DNA of 64,000 bases from Warburgia ugandensis (Eukaryota > Streptophyta > Magnoliopsida > Canellales > Canellaceae): the NCBI GenBank assembly GCA_035236585.1, contig CP141137.1, positions 8,944,327-9,008,326 of the forward strand. The letters run 5' to 3'. The notes beneath the pieces were generated by a model, which worked only from the letters and a program-made list of their open reading frames with translations, was not told the DNA's origin and did not search any database. Below are positions 22,501-35,125 of this stretch, piece after piece (positions within the stretch are counted from its first letter, which is position 1; each line of letters starts with the position of its first letter). A program made the position numbers and the translations under genes.

Positions 22501-24639
22501 CGTGCCTGAAGAAGAGAACTACTCCGAGTATTACTTATTGGATAGGAAGAATTTTCCATTTTTTTTTTAATCTTATTCACGAACTTAAATTTTCTTAATA
22601 TAATTCCTCGACATAGAGGAACTCCTAAACTCCTGATATCTTGTTTGTATTTTTCCTACTGAATATTGGTTTCAGCGATTTCTTTTAGCTAATAAATAAG
22701 GGAGTTATTATATGGTGTTACCATGTGTAAATCTGTAGAAGGCGTGAGATTCATCTGGATCCACTAATTTGATAGAACTTGGGTTATTGATGGTCAAATG
22801 TCATCCCCACAAACAATCCTAGCCACTTTCTTTATAAATCAGCATGGTTCACAATTGACCACCAAACTTGAATTTTTTTCAGATGTAAGATTGGCCGACT
22901 GATTAAACTTCTAGTGCAGTGGCGTAGAAGGACCTTTCTTGTGGTAGGCCATGGCTTCCAGTGCTCATGGGTGTGTATGTTCTATACTCAACAAAAGAAA
23001 AAGGAAAAGAAAAGATTCATTGGTTATATGATTTACAAGTCAACAATAGTTGACAGCCAAAATCAATTGCAACAATTATTAATCTGTGATGGTGTGCCAG
23101 TTTATTAGTATGGATCACACATGGATTTTTATTTGAGCCAAGAAAATTTACTTTACCTTAATCAGGAATACACCTTTGGTTTGAGTGGCACTCTATGTAG
23201 AAATGGACAAGGAGTTATGCATTTAACTGAGCTAGGACTCAATTTGAGAGGGATTGGAGTTAACACAGTAAGAATTTTTATAAATTATTGAGCATATAAA
23301 ATACACAATCTAGCTTTTAATAAATGTTCTGTAAAGCCAAAATATACTGAACACCAGCAATCCTAGGAAATAAGGAGCAAGCAGCACTAAATTTATATGT
23401 GTACTACTCCATGTATGGATTAAAAAATTAACTTCATAAGCCGAATGACTATATTTATGCTACAGCCGACATGCTTTGCATTAGCAGATTGCCAATTTAT
23501 ATTGTTATTAATGAAACGCACTTCTCAGTTCAGTGTGATAAATGATGAGCTTGAAGCTGTGTTTAGTACTATTATTTCACTCAAACAAAACAGGAACAAA
23601 TGTAGACCATCCGGAACTAATAGAAGATGAATAATCTGTCTGGACAATAAAATCACTACTCAATATAATAATCATAAAAAAATGCTAAACCAAAGCACTC
23701 AAGCAAAGTGCCAAAATCAAAGCGTCCACTTTTGCACTAAGAGTCTCATGTTTAGATGATCCAACCTGTTTACTTAATAGCTCTTGATTTGGATATATAT
23801 TAACCAAAAAAATAATGAGTTTTTTTGTTTCCTTTTTGTTTCCTTTTTTTTTATTTTTATAATTCTAGTATTTTCAAAACTATATATTAGGTCATATTAA
23901 TATGAACCATTTTTTAATGATGGTCTTAGCCGTCTATTTACAGCAGAAGAAGTGTGTTAGAATTTTGACACAAAAAACTCGAGAGAGAGCTATTCAGATT
24001 GCAAATATCTTATTTTTTAGGATAGGATCCACCCAAAAAATATACATATAAAAATATTTTTTTTCCAAATTTTAAGGGAGACCAGGGCCTACTTAGGTCC
24101 CTATTTAGCTCTATCTTGCACTTAACCAAGCTAGAGAGGTTTTAAACTCTACATCTCGTAATAAATGGGTTAGTAACCACCTAAGAGATGGTAGTCAAGT
24201 CCACTGCATGGAAGCGCCAAACCAAAGTGCTTACACTTTTGCACGATGAGGCCACCTCTGGATGATCCGACCTTATCTGATTGCTTCGTCTTTGAATATG
24301 TTGGAAAGAAAACTATCATGATAACTGGAAAACTCTGGTCCACCAAAATCTCCATTTTGGTGATGAAACCCAGTTTTGAAAAACGACATTTTTTCATCTT
24401 CTGAGCAAGCTTTCAGGCTAGCATCATCTTGGGTTGTGGGGTTTCCTGTATTTCACTGAAGTATTTCAAGTGCTCGGAGAATCTCTAGCGATCAGTAATG
24501 TCTTGTGTACCTCTTCCTGATTCTGAAAAGAATTCCCCCCTTTTTATCTCCACGAAAACCAAGAGAAGCTTGGCTGGTGCACTGGTCTTCACCAGTTTTT
24601 CTCCTTTTCAAGTTTCTCATAATCCAAATACTCTCAGCA
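19583..24639. other. Gene-free stretch
   Basis: About 5 kb with no supported gene. It includes a possible tgtcacaccc LTR-edge motif near 20354 and two copies of a degenerate roughly 100-bp sequence (about 23695-23800 and 24205-24310). Confidence 0.5.
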
Positions 24640-25240
24640 CATAGACTACTACAACTCCATCTGTTATCCCTACGGCCATCGACAATGAAGATTGGGATGG
24701 TGAATCGCGTCGAAAAAAGTGGCAAGAGAAGAACACTCACAAGGATAAATCCTTGGAAGAAGAGGATAAAGAAAAGTTCCAAAGCAGGAGCACTGCTGGA
24801 GAAAGAGAAAGTGCAGTTCAATGATTAACCAAAACAAGGCCAATCCGAAAGGAGTTGGCCAACAATATGATTGCTATGGGGGAACAAAATAAAAAAAGCA
24901 AAGCCAAATTGGACGCTTCCTCTAGAAGCTCCCATTACTGGAAGCCTCAATGTGATGTAGATGGTTCCTCCATGGCAACAAAGGACCCGCAAGGTTTGGT
25001 GGGTTTTTAGAATAAAAAAAAGTGAAGTAATTGCACAATTATTCGGGCCTCTGGGAGCGACAAGATTGGAGGAGGCTGAGGCTGTTGTGGCAAAATTTGG
25101 GATACTCTTATGAGAGGAAATATAGGATTAGCCGTTTATTTTGGAAAGAGATTACAAAAGTATAATTGCTTGGCTTAGAAACATGGCTAATGTCCCTTGG
25201 ATACTAAAAATATCGTTCAAAGGTGAAGGTAGGAGACAAG
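24640..25240 (+). pseudogene. Retroelement-like relic with RNase-H-like segment
   Basis: The stretch 24641-24820 reads open as a charged sequence (IDNEDWDGESRRKKWQEKN and onward). At about 25026-25110 another frame reads EVIAQLFGPLGATRLEEAEA then VVAKFGILL before a stop. About 20 bases later, in a shifted frame, it reads FILERDYKSIIAWLRN and NVPWILK. An E-A-E-A..GILL..ERDYKSII....PW order resembles the RNase-H-like domain common in plant LINEs and related relics. It is broken by stops and at least one frameshift. The LINE origin is inference, and a decayed host gene is possible. Confidence 0.45.
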
Positions 25241-26617
25241 TTACTACCAATTGCTAGAGATGAATACAGATGGATGCACGACGGAAAAGCCAGCTGTTGA
25301 CTAGCTAGATTAAAAGAGATCTTCTTAGTATTTTTGGCTTGTAGCCTCTGATGATACTTAATGTGCTTTTCATGTTTGCTTTGCCATGTTATGTATTCTA
25401 TATTACGATATTGGTATTACTTAATTAGTATAGTTAGTTTCAGTGACTATAGATTGTCTTTCTACGCTTTTAAAAAACTATGTTTTTTAGGATATTCATG
25501 TCTTTTATTGGCTCTCTAGTTACATTCTTCTAAAGTCCCTCTTGAAACCTAGTTTCTTCATTTTTTCTCATTTCACACCAACTTAAGTCATCTCAAGTTA
25601 GATCTCTTCTCAAGTCAACTCATTATATTGCAAGCGCCACTAACATCATGGTAGAAATTCTATACTAAGGTCCTGCAAAGATCCAAGTAGCATAAGAATC
25701 ATGCAGTTTCTTGCTCATCTTATCCCACAAGACAAAGATAAATTTGTGTAAGGCCTACATAATCTTCATGACGAGTTCACAAAATCCATCATCTTTGGGT
25801 CTCTCTCTCTCTCTCTTGATAGTCCAAACTCATATTCTTGGCCACATCTCCAATCCCTTAAGCCGATGTCGGTAGAGAAGATGATGGCCCGAGCAATGAA
25901 TTCAAGGAATTCATCTCTTCCTTTTCAATGGCAAAGGTCGGTCGTGCTCTCTTGTCCACTACTTACAAAGCGCATTGGCATGCATGCCAAAGAAATTAAC
26001 TTTCAAGTTTGGTACTATGACCTGGAGTCCAATTTTGCATTGGACCCACAAATGCTTGATCGAACCCGTATGTCTGAATTTTCAAACTTTGGATGACTAT
26101 AATGCTCCGAAGAAAACAAACATTGGATAAGCCTAGAATTAAAACAACACAAGTTTTCAGACGTTATATTCATGCAATCGCCTACTTGATGTTTGACTTA
26201 CAAGGAATTCAGAATCAGATGGACGTGTCTGATCAAGTATTTGTGAGATCCATTTTGTCAAATTGGGGTGCACCGCAGGAAGCACTAGGGTTGTCATCCC
26301 TCTCAGTGGTATTTTTGTGAATTTGAGATGAGAGGAGGGTATTCGTGGGAAATGACTGTCGGTAGCCGAAACGACCGACCGAGCCAGAAAATCCAAGGCC
26401 GGATAGAATCCGTGTGGGAGGCGGCAAATGATGATAATGAAATTCAAGGCCCGACGTGACGTTTGATGGACGTGTCAACATGCTTTACCAAAACCCACAA
26501 CTCACCAAAATCGTACGGACACCCCGTTGGCTTTCTAACTTAAAGAAAACGGCAGCTACCTGCGTACGCGGACTCCGAGAATCACAAAGGCTTACAGTGA
26601 GCAGCTTTATTTTATCC
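25241..26617. other. Gene-free stretch
   Basis: It includes a CT repeat (25801-25817) and overlapping short frames around 25866-26480, one of them 76 codons from an ATG at 25866 (+). I recognise no domain in any of them. The sequence near 26330-26580 is richer in GC than its surroundings. Confidence 0.4.
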
Positions 26618-26684
26618 TTGGAAGAAGCTGTTTTCACTGCTTAGAACCTGTAATATTAAGATCACATGATAATAAATTTTTAAG
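26618..26684 (-). mobile_element. Au-type SINE fragment, 5' part
   Basis: Only the segment from gaagctgttttcactgctta to agatcacatgataataaatt is recognisable. It corresponds on the minus strand to the box B region and its flank, and it is strongly diverged. Confidence 0.6.
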
Positions 26685-26821
26685 ATGGGAAGAGATGCTA
26701 CAAGAGAGAGCTATGCATCAAACATCATCCTAATCTTTTAATCATATGAATAATAATTGCAAATCATGTTATTCTCGTGAATGAAGTGGATCCATTGCTT
26801 GAAACTGCACCGATAGTAATG

Positions 26822-26991
26822 GACAGCCCAAGTGCACGAAGTTTTCACCTTTGCGGGGTTTAAAATAGGGGCGAAGCACAAGCTTATAGTATACAATCTT
26901 ATCTTGTATTTTTGTAAGAAGTTATTTCTACGCGTAACCTCAAAATCACACGACGACGACTCTTATCATCGTGCCAAGGCTCACCTTCAAA
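26822..26991 (-). mobile_element. Au-type SINE, diverged
   Basis: The plus strand reads cagcccaagtgcacgaagtt, ggggcgaagcacaagc, then cacacgacgacgactcttatc and cgtgccaaggctcacctt, the SINE in reverse order. An imperfect caccaatgatag-like duplication may flank it. Confidence 0.82.
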
Positions 26992-28034
26992 CTACACCAA
27001 TGATAGATATTCTTAAATAAATATTAGAAATAGAGCCACGAACACCACCTTCCACCACTTAGGTTATTTAGAATGCGAACAAACTGAATTGCTTAGATCT
27101 ATTAAAAAGCAGTCCAAGGTCTTAACCTTTTTTATAATCTGAACCGTTCATGTTAACAATCTATGCGTCGATGAGTTTAGCCTCAAAAATAACATATTAT
27201 TAAGTGATTTTCGGAGCTATTTAGAGCTCTAAAACATACGTACGGTAATAAAGTAGTCAGTGCAACAAGCGACGTACAAGCGTAATTAAAGCATATATAA
27301 GTGGCCGATGGCAAATCCGTTAAAATAGGAATTCCGCATGGCCTTTTACGTAAAAAGGTCGCTTTCCCGTTCTCTTCCTTCTGTAATCTACTTAAATTTG
27401 TCCCTGGCAGAACCGACAAGGCATCGGGTTACAAGTGGGCGGGCACGATTACGGGCTGAAGCGGGCCCCATCCCGTCAAATCAATCAAATCAATGGCATT
27501 ATAAAAACCACGAATTTCAAGAAGAAAAATGTTCTGGATGCCATTAAAATACTCATATTTTATTCCTTTACGTTAATAAAGGAGATGGTGTCGGACAAGG
27601 GGGCGAATTTTTCCTTTTTTAGAGGCCATTTAAAAAATAATTAAAAAAGGGGGAAAAAAAATAAAAATAAATGCGCCTCCCAGTGGTTGGTTGTAGCAAA
27701 AGACCCCAATTACTACATTGAGCTGCCGAGTTTTCTCAACCTTTTGGGGTGCCTGTTCTCCTCGGCAGCTGGGAGCTCGCTGCTCGTCAAAAAATCGGCA
27801 CTGAATTACTTGAATGTCGAAATTGAAAGGGTAATGACATGGTACTGTCCTTTTTGATACGGACACTCGATGTTATGAAAAACAGCGAGTCGACCCGGAA
27901 CTCGGCTGAGTCGACACAATTTTTTATTTTCCATGTCTTTGCCCACTTAACTACAGTGGCTGAGAAAAATGCTTTTACCGGCATGAATTCCACCGGTAAT
28001 ATGTTTAGACATTTCTGTATTTTCTAGTATTGTT
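26992..28034. other. Gene-free stretch
   Basis: Open frames reach only 60-80 codons and overlap on both strands. A copy of the dispersed tctgaaccgttcat motif lies near 27137. No gene is supported. Confidence 0.45.
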
Positions 28035-28049
28035 GATGTTAGGCTTGAG

Positions 28050-28234
28050 AAGGGGGGGCCTTGGTACAACGATAAAAGTTGTTATCATGTAACTTTGAGG
28101 TCACGGGTTTAAGACGTGAAAATAGCCTCTTGCAAAATGTAAGGTAAGGTTGTGTACTTTAGGCCCTTGTAGTCCACTCCTTCTTGGACCTTACATACGT
28201 GGGAGCTTCGTGTACCAGGGCTGCCCCCTTTGTC
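28050..28234 (+). mobile_element. Au-type SINE, full length
   Basis: It runs from aggggggccttggtacaac to gcttcgtgtaccagggctgc. An imperfect 15-bp duplication (gatgttaggcttgag at 28035-28049, ggtgttaggtttgag at 28235-28249) flanks it. Confidence 0.9.
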
Positions 28235-28249
28235 GGTGTTAGGTTTGAG

Positions 28250-29625
28250 TGGACTCATTTTGAGAAAGTCGGTCTATATTTGAGTTCTATGGACCTGGGC
28301 CACCCTTTAACAGATAAGTGCGAAGTATTGAACTCGAGAGAAGAGTGCGAATATCAATTGCAAGAGTCCTGGATGTTAGTTGGATTCTATTGTAAACCTT
28401 TATTCTCAGATGTTTACACGAATCAGAAACACATAATTAACAAAAGTAAAGTAAAATAAATAGAAACTTACCTCGAGCCATTAGCAATAGATCTAAAGTA
28501 GCTTTGAAGGAGATCTTTTGGATTCAGTAGCAATATACAATGACGGTAATAAGAGAGTGTCAATTCTTACTGCTTTGAATTAGGGACCTCTTAAATAAAT
28601 CTAAATGGCAGTTATACTTCCATCAACGATAACATACTGCGTGATGCCACATGATAGATTCCTAACATTAAATGCTAAGGACCATAAAGGAAATTCTAAC
28701 ATCTATTTGAAATGAGGATTTAGAATATCACACATTTCTTTACAAACACATATTTGGCAACTAATAGAAAGATCATTCCTTAATTTTCTTTCTTGAAAGA
28801 GAAAAAGATAAGACACTATACGACACTTACTTAGAAATGTCCCTTATTTTGCTTTAAAGGACGATCAGACCCATATATCTCACTGCTGGAGCCTTATATA
28901 TCTATGAATTCCAACTACATGTGGATTGAATAATTCTAGCATTTGTACTTTTTATCATTAGAAGGGGATTCTTATACGACATTATTTGTGCTTGGCCTCT
29001 CTAATATATGGCTTAGAAGAGAAACTGTTACTAAATGTTTGGTCTTACATGTGCTTATAGAACGAGAAAATCAAAGCAATTGAAGTTAAATCATGGTTTA
29101 AATACTTGAAAACTTGACTCAACTCAAAAGTCAAGTGAGTAGGGATAACTCGAACCAACTCTCGGGCGACTTGAAAATACTAGAGTGATATATTTATTGA
29201 TATTTGGCCACATGTAAAAATTTTGCATTTATATGACATCACTAGGTGAGTTATTTAAGGCATTACAGATTTCTATTTTCATTTATTTATTTATTGAATG
29301 TTAGACAGGCACAATTAAGCTGCCCCAAACCCATTACCTGGCATAGTAGAGGTTCTTTCTTTACATTATTACGCTAGAAGGCAACTTACCCATATCTAGT
29401 ATTTCAATAATAATATAGAATGAACTCCAAATATCCATTTTCTTGAATCTGTTCTAGTACAAAATGTCAACCAAATTTAAGCCCCAATAGAAGTAGAAGC
29501 AGTACTTCAGGTACACTTGATCTTTGTAGCCAATCAGACTATAATAAACAAAGACATTTATCTTTTTGACCTCTTTTTCAAACTTGATTTTCTACTAGTT
29601 GATCCATAAACAAAGAACAAATACA
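28250..29625. other. Gene-free stretch
   Basis: AT-rich DNA with no open frame that resembles a protein family and no SINE remnant. Confidence 0.45.
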
Positions 29626-29644
29626 TATTAAAATGACTAAGGAT

Positions 29645-29827
29645 AAAAAAGGCAGCCCCTATGCACGAAGCTCCCACCTATGTGGGGTCCAGGGAAGGGG
29701 CAGACCACAAGAGCCTAAAGTACACAGCCTTACCTTGTATTTTACAAGAGGCTGTTTCCACGCCTTCAACTAGTGACCTCAAGATCACATGACGACAACT
29801 TTTATCGTTGCACCTAGGCTCTCCTTG
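29645..29827 (-). mobile_element. Au-type SINE, full length
   Basis: The reverse copy begins on the plus strand with ggcagcccctatgcacgaag and ends gttgcacctaggctctcctt. A perfect 19-bp duplication tattaaaatgactaaggat flanks it (29626-29644 and 29828-29846). Confidence 0.93.
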
Positions 29828-30644
29828 TATTAAAATGACTAAGGATGATGAACTGAAATTTTGTTGCTGCTTATAGCATTCATATTCATGCGTAGACTAG
29901 CCATGTTACTGAACGATGGGCACTCAGGGACTGCGAATGGTTAAGGAACTTTAATTTAGTACAGATAAGTGGTTACTTAAAAGCTGTGTTTAAATGAATG
30001 CATTAAAATGGAGAGACATGACTAACATGTCATGGATGGCAAGGACTTGCATTACTGAAAGCTCTTGGATCATTACCTTCTCGGACTTCTGGTGCACCGC
30101 ACCACACTCCTAATGAAGGAAACTTGGTGGCTGATGCTTAACTACAAAGGTAGTTAACTCTAGATCTGGTAATAAGTGGTTACTAACCCACCTTCTTTTA
30201 CTAGTAAGCTTTTGTGAGAGCATGTGTGTGGTGAAGTTTTTCTTGTTTTCAATAAATTCGGCAGTCTATTAGTAAGCTTTCTTTAAAAAAAATATAAAAA
30301 AAAGTCAGCTTCCACTCTGTGGCTAGATAGAATCATATATTAATCATAGAGAAACCTCCTAAGACGACGTGCTACTTTCCCACGACCTTTTTTTTTTTGT
30401 TTTTTTTCCCTCTAAAAGGTCGTGCATAAGACACGAATAGGAGAAATCGAGCTGAAAGTGGTATGTCAACTCACCTATTCCATCTTCTACCATAGTCCCC
30501 TAAACAAAAGGAAAGAAAGGCATAAAAATCTGGAGTGCAGACCATTCTCGCATTATTCTCTGAAGAAGCCAACCTTGTGTTTACACCACAGGAGCACACT
30601 TTAGAAGATCTCCAGAATTCATTTCACTTGAGGGCTCAAATGGC

Positions 30645-30796
30645 AAGCCACTGCGTATGAAAGGTCCGGGAAAGGGTGGATCATAGGGGTCAACAGTATG
30701 CTTATCTTATATTTTGCAAGAGGCTGTTTTCACGCCTTGAACCCATGACCTCAAGGTCATAAGACAGACAACTCTCCGTTACCCCATGCTCTCCTT
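30645..30796 (-). mobile_element. Au-type SINE, degenerate
   Basis: The segments tccgggaaagggtggatcat, gcaagaggctgttttcacgc and ccttgaacccatgacctcaa identify it in reverse order. The 3' tail is poorly preserved. Confidence 0.8.
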
Positions 30797-30887
30797 CACC
30801 AAAGGATTCAAACAACTTAAGAAATCCACAATTATCATCTATCAGCAACCCTGACTACCGTATCCCTTAAATTTCTACTAATCACAA

Positions 30888-31200
30888 ATTAAAGAACACT
30901 TTTGCATACAAATTTCGATAGCCTTCATATATGTTCTTTGTGGAGCATGATTAAAGAACCCATTCGCATTCAAACTTTTACATCATTAATGTATCTTCTT
31001 TGGTGGGACCTGATTAAAGAATCCTTAATTTGCATACATATTTTGACATCATTAATGAAAGTTCTTTGAGGACATGATTATAGAAACCTTTTATATACAA
31101 ATTTTCATGTCCTCAAACTTTAAAAAAAAATAATTTCCCGACCGTAATATATCTTCCCTGTGGAGCGAGGCTAAAGCATCCTTTTGCATTCAAATCTTTA
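30888..31200. repeat. Tandem repeat, about 63-bp unit
   Basis: Four units start with ttaaagaa or a variant at 30889, 30951, 31014 and 31078, and a fifth, more diverged, starts near 31171. Each contains a gcat-caaattttgac-tcattaatg-gttctttg series of blocks. It lies in intergenic DNA. Confidence 0.8.
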
Positions 31201-33309
31201 GAAAAATATCCTTTTTTATTGTCATTTTCCATCACACATATGCAACATATATTTATGCATTCAAGGAGACCCATTGTAGGAAGTTGCACTGACTTCTTTA
31301 CAATAAGCAAAGAGGTCTTATAGATCCTGGAAAATAAAACAGAAGAAGAAATCAAAGAGATCTCACGAACACAATTTTCGCACCAAAATCAACTTCTTCT
31401 CTTCTGCATCTATTCTAATTATGAAAGCACAAAACGAAAAAGAGATCTCACAAACATAACAACATTTACCACATCTGTCATGTTCAAAACCTGGTCAGAT
31501 TACAAGGAAATCCTGTGAATTAATGAACTGTAGCCACAGAATTCATCTCATCTAGACCAAGGTTTCTACAACATTAGCATCACACCATGTGATCCATCCA
31601 CGTTCAATCTTCATTGTTCTACAAAGGCAACTGTGTTGATCATAAGATGGGTTCATTACTCTCTTGATACTAACTGGAACGAATATAAAACCGTCTACTA
31701 TCAATTCAAAGCAGAAAGAAATTAATAGTCCAAATGAATGTTTTCACAATCCAACATCACACCACGTACTCATAATATATACTAAGACACCTTGAAAATG
31801 ATCGATGATTCAGTCTAGATCATGATTTATTCAGCCTAAATTACGTCATGTTATAATAATACAAGAATCAACCATTTCGCCAATTTTAGATGATGATAAG
31901 AATAAACAGGAGAAGGCTCCATGCCATGAATGTAAGCCAAAATCTTAACAGCTCAGGGCAAAGAAATCATCTCGTCTGAACCATAAATACTTGTACCAAG
32001 ATTAAACCATATGAATGTAATTTAGCCAAAACTCCAATCTATTAAGGCAAAGAGATCATCTCCTCTAAACAATGCCAAAATTTCACCATATTACCCAACA
32101 ACTCAAATATATTCCTTTTTCTAATTCAACATAGTGAAAAGAAACTAGAATTGTGATATCTGATGATCAAAGAAATTAAATGAACAACAATGCCCAAAGA
32201 GCATTCTTAGTAGGCCTATCAGGGAGAAATTTCTTATGCATGACTTGTAAAATCACCACTGCACCACACAATCCAAACAACAAGAAGCAGAGAAAATACT
32301 CGGTAACAAAGGACTACTTCCAACAGAAGGAGCGAGAATGAATTGTCAAAGTTGGATACGGTAACCCTGTTGTTCATCAAGATGATGGAAAACCAGGCCT
32401 TGTACGAGGCCTTACAATGGTAACATAAGACAAAAGTGTGAACCATGACTTGTCAATATCACCCTATATGCAAACATTGCGTGACAGAGAGAGCTAGTGA
32501 TCTAAACCAGTAGTACTTACTCAACTTCAAAGCATGGACTACACAAACAATAATCAGTTTTCATCGGAAACAGAAATGAGAAAGCTCTGTTAAACATCAA
32601 ACGCATGTTTAGTTTTCCATGCTGTTCGTTAACTGCTTTTAGTCTTCATGGCAGAGAGAGACAGAGAGAGAAGGCCGCTTGTTGGAAAGACTAAGAAGAC
32701 CAATTCATGCACCAGAACCTTCATCTCTCTCTCTCTTTAGAAAATGTTCCACATGGCTACATGCATCTTCCTTTCCTAGTTCTTCCTTCGGATTCTTCAC
32801 GATCCAGACCCACAAGCGGTTACTGCACCGAAACTTCAAGCAAGATAAAAGAAAGCTTTGTTTAAAAGCTTTTACCACCAAACAAAGCTCGAGATCGAGT
32901 AAAAGATGTCATCTGTCATTTACAAATCCATTATCAGCCCCCTATATATAAAGCTAAACATACGTAGAAAGTAAAGAAGATAGCAAAAGGCAGTGAGAGA
33001 CTGAGCGAACAGTTTCGTCGGGAATTCAGATTAAGAGAGTGAAACGTATATCAACCGTGCGAATTAGTAAGGTGAATGAGTTCACCATTACAATGCTTCC
33101 ATGTAAGCAGACAGCTCTTCGGCCAACCAAATTCCACTAGCAGTTGACCTCTGCAAAAGAGGCCGAGCTGCAAAACCTCCTACTATTATATATGTTTTAA
33201 AGAAGATTTACAATGATTGGTAGAGAGAGAGAGAGAGTAGCCAGTCCATGCACCAGAGCTAATAGAAGAGACTAACAAGATGATCAGTTAAGAGCAGAAA
33301 ATGAGATCA
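31201..33309. other. Intergenic DNA, 3' side of ALOG gene
   Basis: No coding frame with recognisable content. Positions near 33309 presumably include the ALOG 3'UTR. A GA repeat is at 33222-33238. Confidence 0.45.
33222..33238. repeat. (GA)n microsatellite
   Basis: A run of ga dinucleotides about 70 bases beyond the ALOG stop codon, probably in or near its 3'UTR. Confidence 0.9.
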
Positions 33310-33957
33310 TCAAAGAGCCACCGATCCGGAGACCATAACAACATTATCATCCACCACCACGGACTCATCAGCGCCGAAATGGGTCTCATTTGGACAGCCC
33401 TGATTCCCCGAATTTAGGTCATTCGCATCTACAATCAATCCTTGACGTGGGGCCCTCTTCCTCTTCTTCTTCTCATAAGCAATCCCTCTGGCCTTGGCCT
33501 GCAGATCCCTCACTTCCCTCAAATACAACCTCACAGCACGTGCACCAAATGGATTTGTCTCCGGCGTCCCGCCATTTTCCTCGAAAGCTGCTCTAAGCCG
33601 TCCGATCAATGCATCAAGGCTACCCCAAGCTTGCCGGACCGGGCAGGGACAAGCAGCCGGCGGGTTCGGATGGCCGAAAAAAGGGCATTGCGACACGTGA
33701 ACTTTAGTCTTTCCAAACTGATCTAGATATCGTAAAAATTCCAAAACGTGCGCCCCGCTACACCGTGATAAGGCTAATGGGGGCCGGTGATTTCTAAGAT
33801 ATTGGCCGAACGTGTTCCAATCTCGCCGTTTCTGAGACTCGTAACGGCTCGCCGGCATTGGTTCTGGTGGGCTCCGTTGTCGACGGTTGGATTCCGTGGT
33901 TGGATTGAGGCTGTTGGAACATGCAGCGGCAGCGGCTGCAGCGACGGCTGCTGACAT
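33310..33957 (-). CDS. LSH: ALOG-domain (LSH family) nuclear protein
   Basis: An intronless 215-residue protein. Residues about 36-163 form the ALOG domain (former DUF640), with [58 protein letters not shown] and [17 protein letters not shown] all intact. The domain resembles tyrosine-recombinase DNA-binding regions, with an inserted zinc-ribbon whose likely ligands are Cys91, His96, Cys103 and Cys105. Residues 163-168, KKKRKR, are the usual nuclear localisation signal. The N-terminus has a poly-alanine run and the C-terminal 45 residues are acidic and variable. Known members (Arabidopsis LSH1-10, rice G1 and TAW1) act in the nucleus in light response, organ boundaries and meristem phase. Which paralogue this is cannot be decided here. 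The start ATG is unambiguous, since the poly-Ala N-terminus follows it directly. Confidence 0.97.
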   Translation of the reverse strand: MSAAVAAAAAAACSNSLNPTTESNRRQRSPPEPMPASRYESQKRRDWNTFGQYLRNHRPPLALSRCSGAHVLEFLRYLDQFGKTKVHVSQCPFFGHPNPPAACPCPVRQAWGSLDALIGRLRAAFEENGGTPETNPFGARAVRLYLREVRDLQAKARGIAYEKKKRKRAPRQGLIVDANDLNSGNQGCPNETHFGADESVVVDDNVVMVSGSVAL

Positions 33958-34365
33958 GGTTTATATATAATTAGAGAGCTAAGGAAATAAAATTTCGGGT
34001 TCTGGGTTTTGTTTTCGAGGAGAACTCTATCTGGATTTTCTTCCGAGGATGAATTTGATCCGACTTTATGAGTTCCTATTTGATGACAGGTTGGGCTATT
34101 TGTGGAAGGGGCTTTCTGGTTTGTCAACCGGGGAGTTACTTCTTCTGTGTGGTCAATGAATGGGTCTTCTTACCTGGCCCGATTTGCACTAGCTACTAGT
34201 AAGTAGAGAAGGGATTTTTTAGGCCAAACCTAGTTTCCTGTAGCTCAACCGGAACTGAGATTGTTTCCTCATAAATTTGTCTCTCTTCGTTTGCTCCAGA
34301 AACAGGAATATGCGTCTCGGTGATTACTTGAAATCCATGTTTCCAAACTCAGACAGGATGGACTC

Positions 34366-34381
34366 AGAGAGAGAGAGAGAG
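34366..34381. repeat. (GA)n microsatellite upstream of ALOG gene
   Basis: A CT-repeat on the gene's sense strand about 410 bases upstream of the ALOG start. Such CT/GA tracts are common in plant leaders and can bind BPC proteins; that role is inference. Confidence 0.8.
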
Positions 34382-34725
34382 TACATACAAGAATAATAAA
34401 CTTACCCAAGTAGGATCCTTGAACCTTGTGTAGCTTGAAATACAAGAAAACCAAAGTAGGAAACAAATACGTACAACTACAAAGTAGAGATATACACAGA
34501 TAATACTCTCCAATACGAAGCAACAGGTCTTGAAATTGGGAGTTGGAGAAACAAAAATATGATTTTGCGGCTATCTGCTTTCTACTCGAAATCCATGTCT
34601 TCAAACTGAAAACAGATGTAGGGAGAGAAGAAAGAGGATGTGACTGAAATTAGGAGACGAAAAAGAAATGCTTGTGCGTGTGAGCCTGTGAAGGAGAAAG
34701 ATGAGGGAGAATGAGATAAAACGGG

Positions 34726-34740
34726 TGATAATATATAAAA
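34726..34740 (-). promoter_or_regulatory. Candidate TATA box of the ALOG gene
   Basis: The minus strand reads TTTTATATATTATCAC here, followed by a pyrimidine-rich stretch of the sort seen in plant leaders. The leader would be about 770 bases. An ATTATATATAA directly next to the start codon (33961-33971) is too close to serve. Confidence 0.35.
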
Positions 34741-34973
34741 GAAAGTGAGGAAGGGAGGCAGGCAGAGGATGGCCCATGCCCAGACATCCACCCCCTTGAA
34801 GTGATGGCAGTCGGACTATCACTTACGAAAACGTCATTTCAATAATTCACCTGCTCCCTTCTCTCTCTTGTCATTCATCTTTTCTTTCATCCCCTCGTTT
34901 CCTCGCCACGCACCTCTTCAATTACTCGCTCCTCCCCTAAATTAGAAAAGCAGCAGATTGTGTGTTGATAGAA

Positions 34974-35114
34974 GCGCAACGATAAAAGTTGTCCATATGT
35001 TACCTTTAGGTCATGGATTGAAGGTATAGAAACAAATAAGTCTGCATACTATAAGTTCTTGTGGTCTGTCTCTTTCTCAGACTCTGCGCAAACAAGAGTT
35101 TCATGCACTAAGGC
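34974..35114 (+). mobile_element. Au-type SINE, 5'-truncated
   Basis: It begins within box A (gcgcaacgataaaagttg) and ends tcatgcactaaggc. A perfect 11-bp duplication tgttgatagaa flanks it (34963-34973 and 35115-35125), so it probably inserted in shortened form. Confidence 0.85.
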
Positions 35115-35125
35115 TGTTGATAGAA

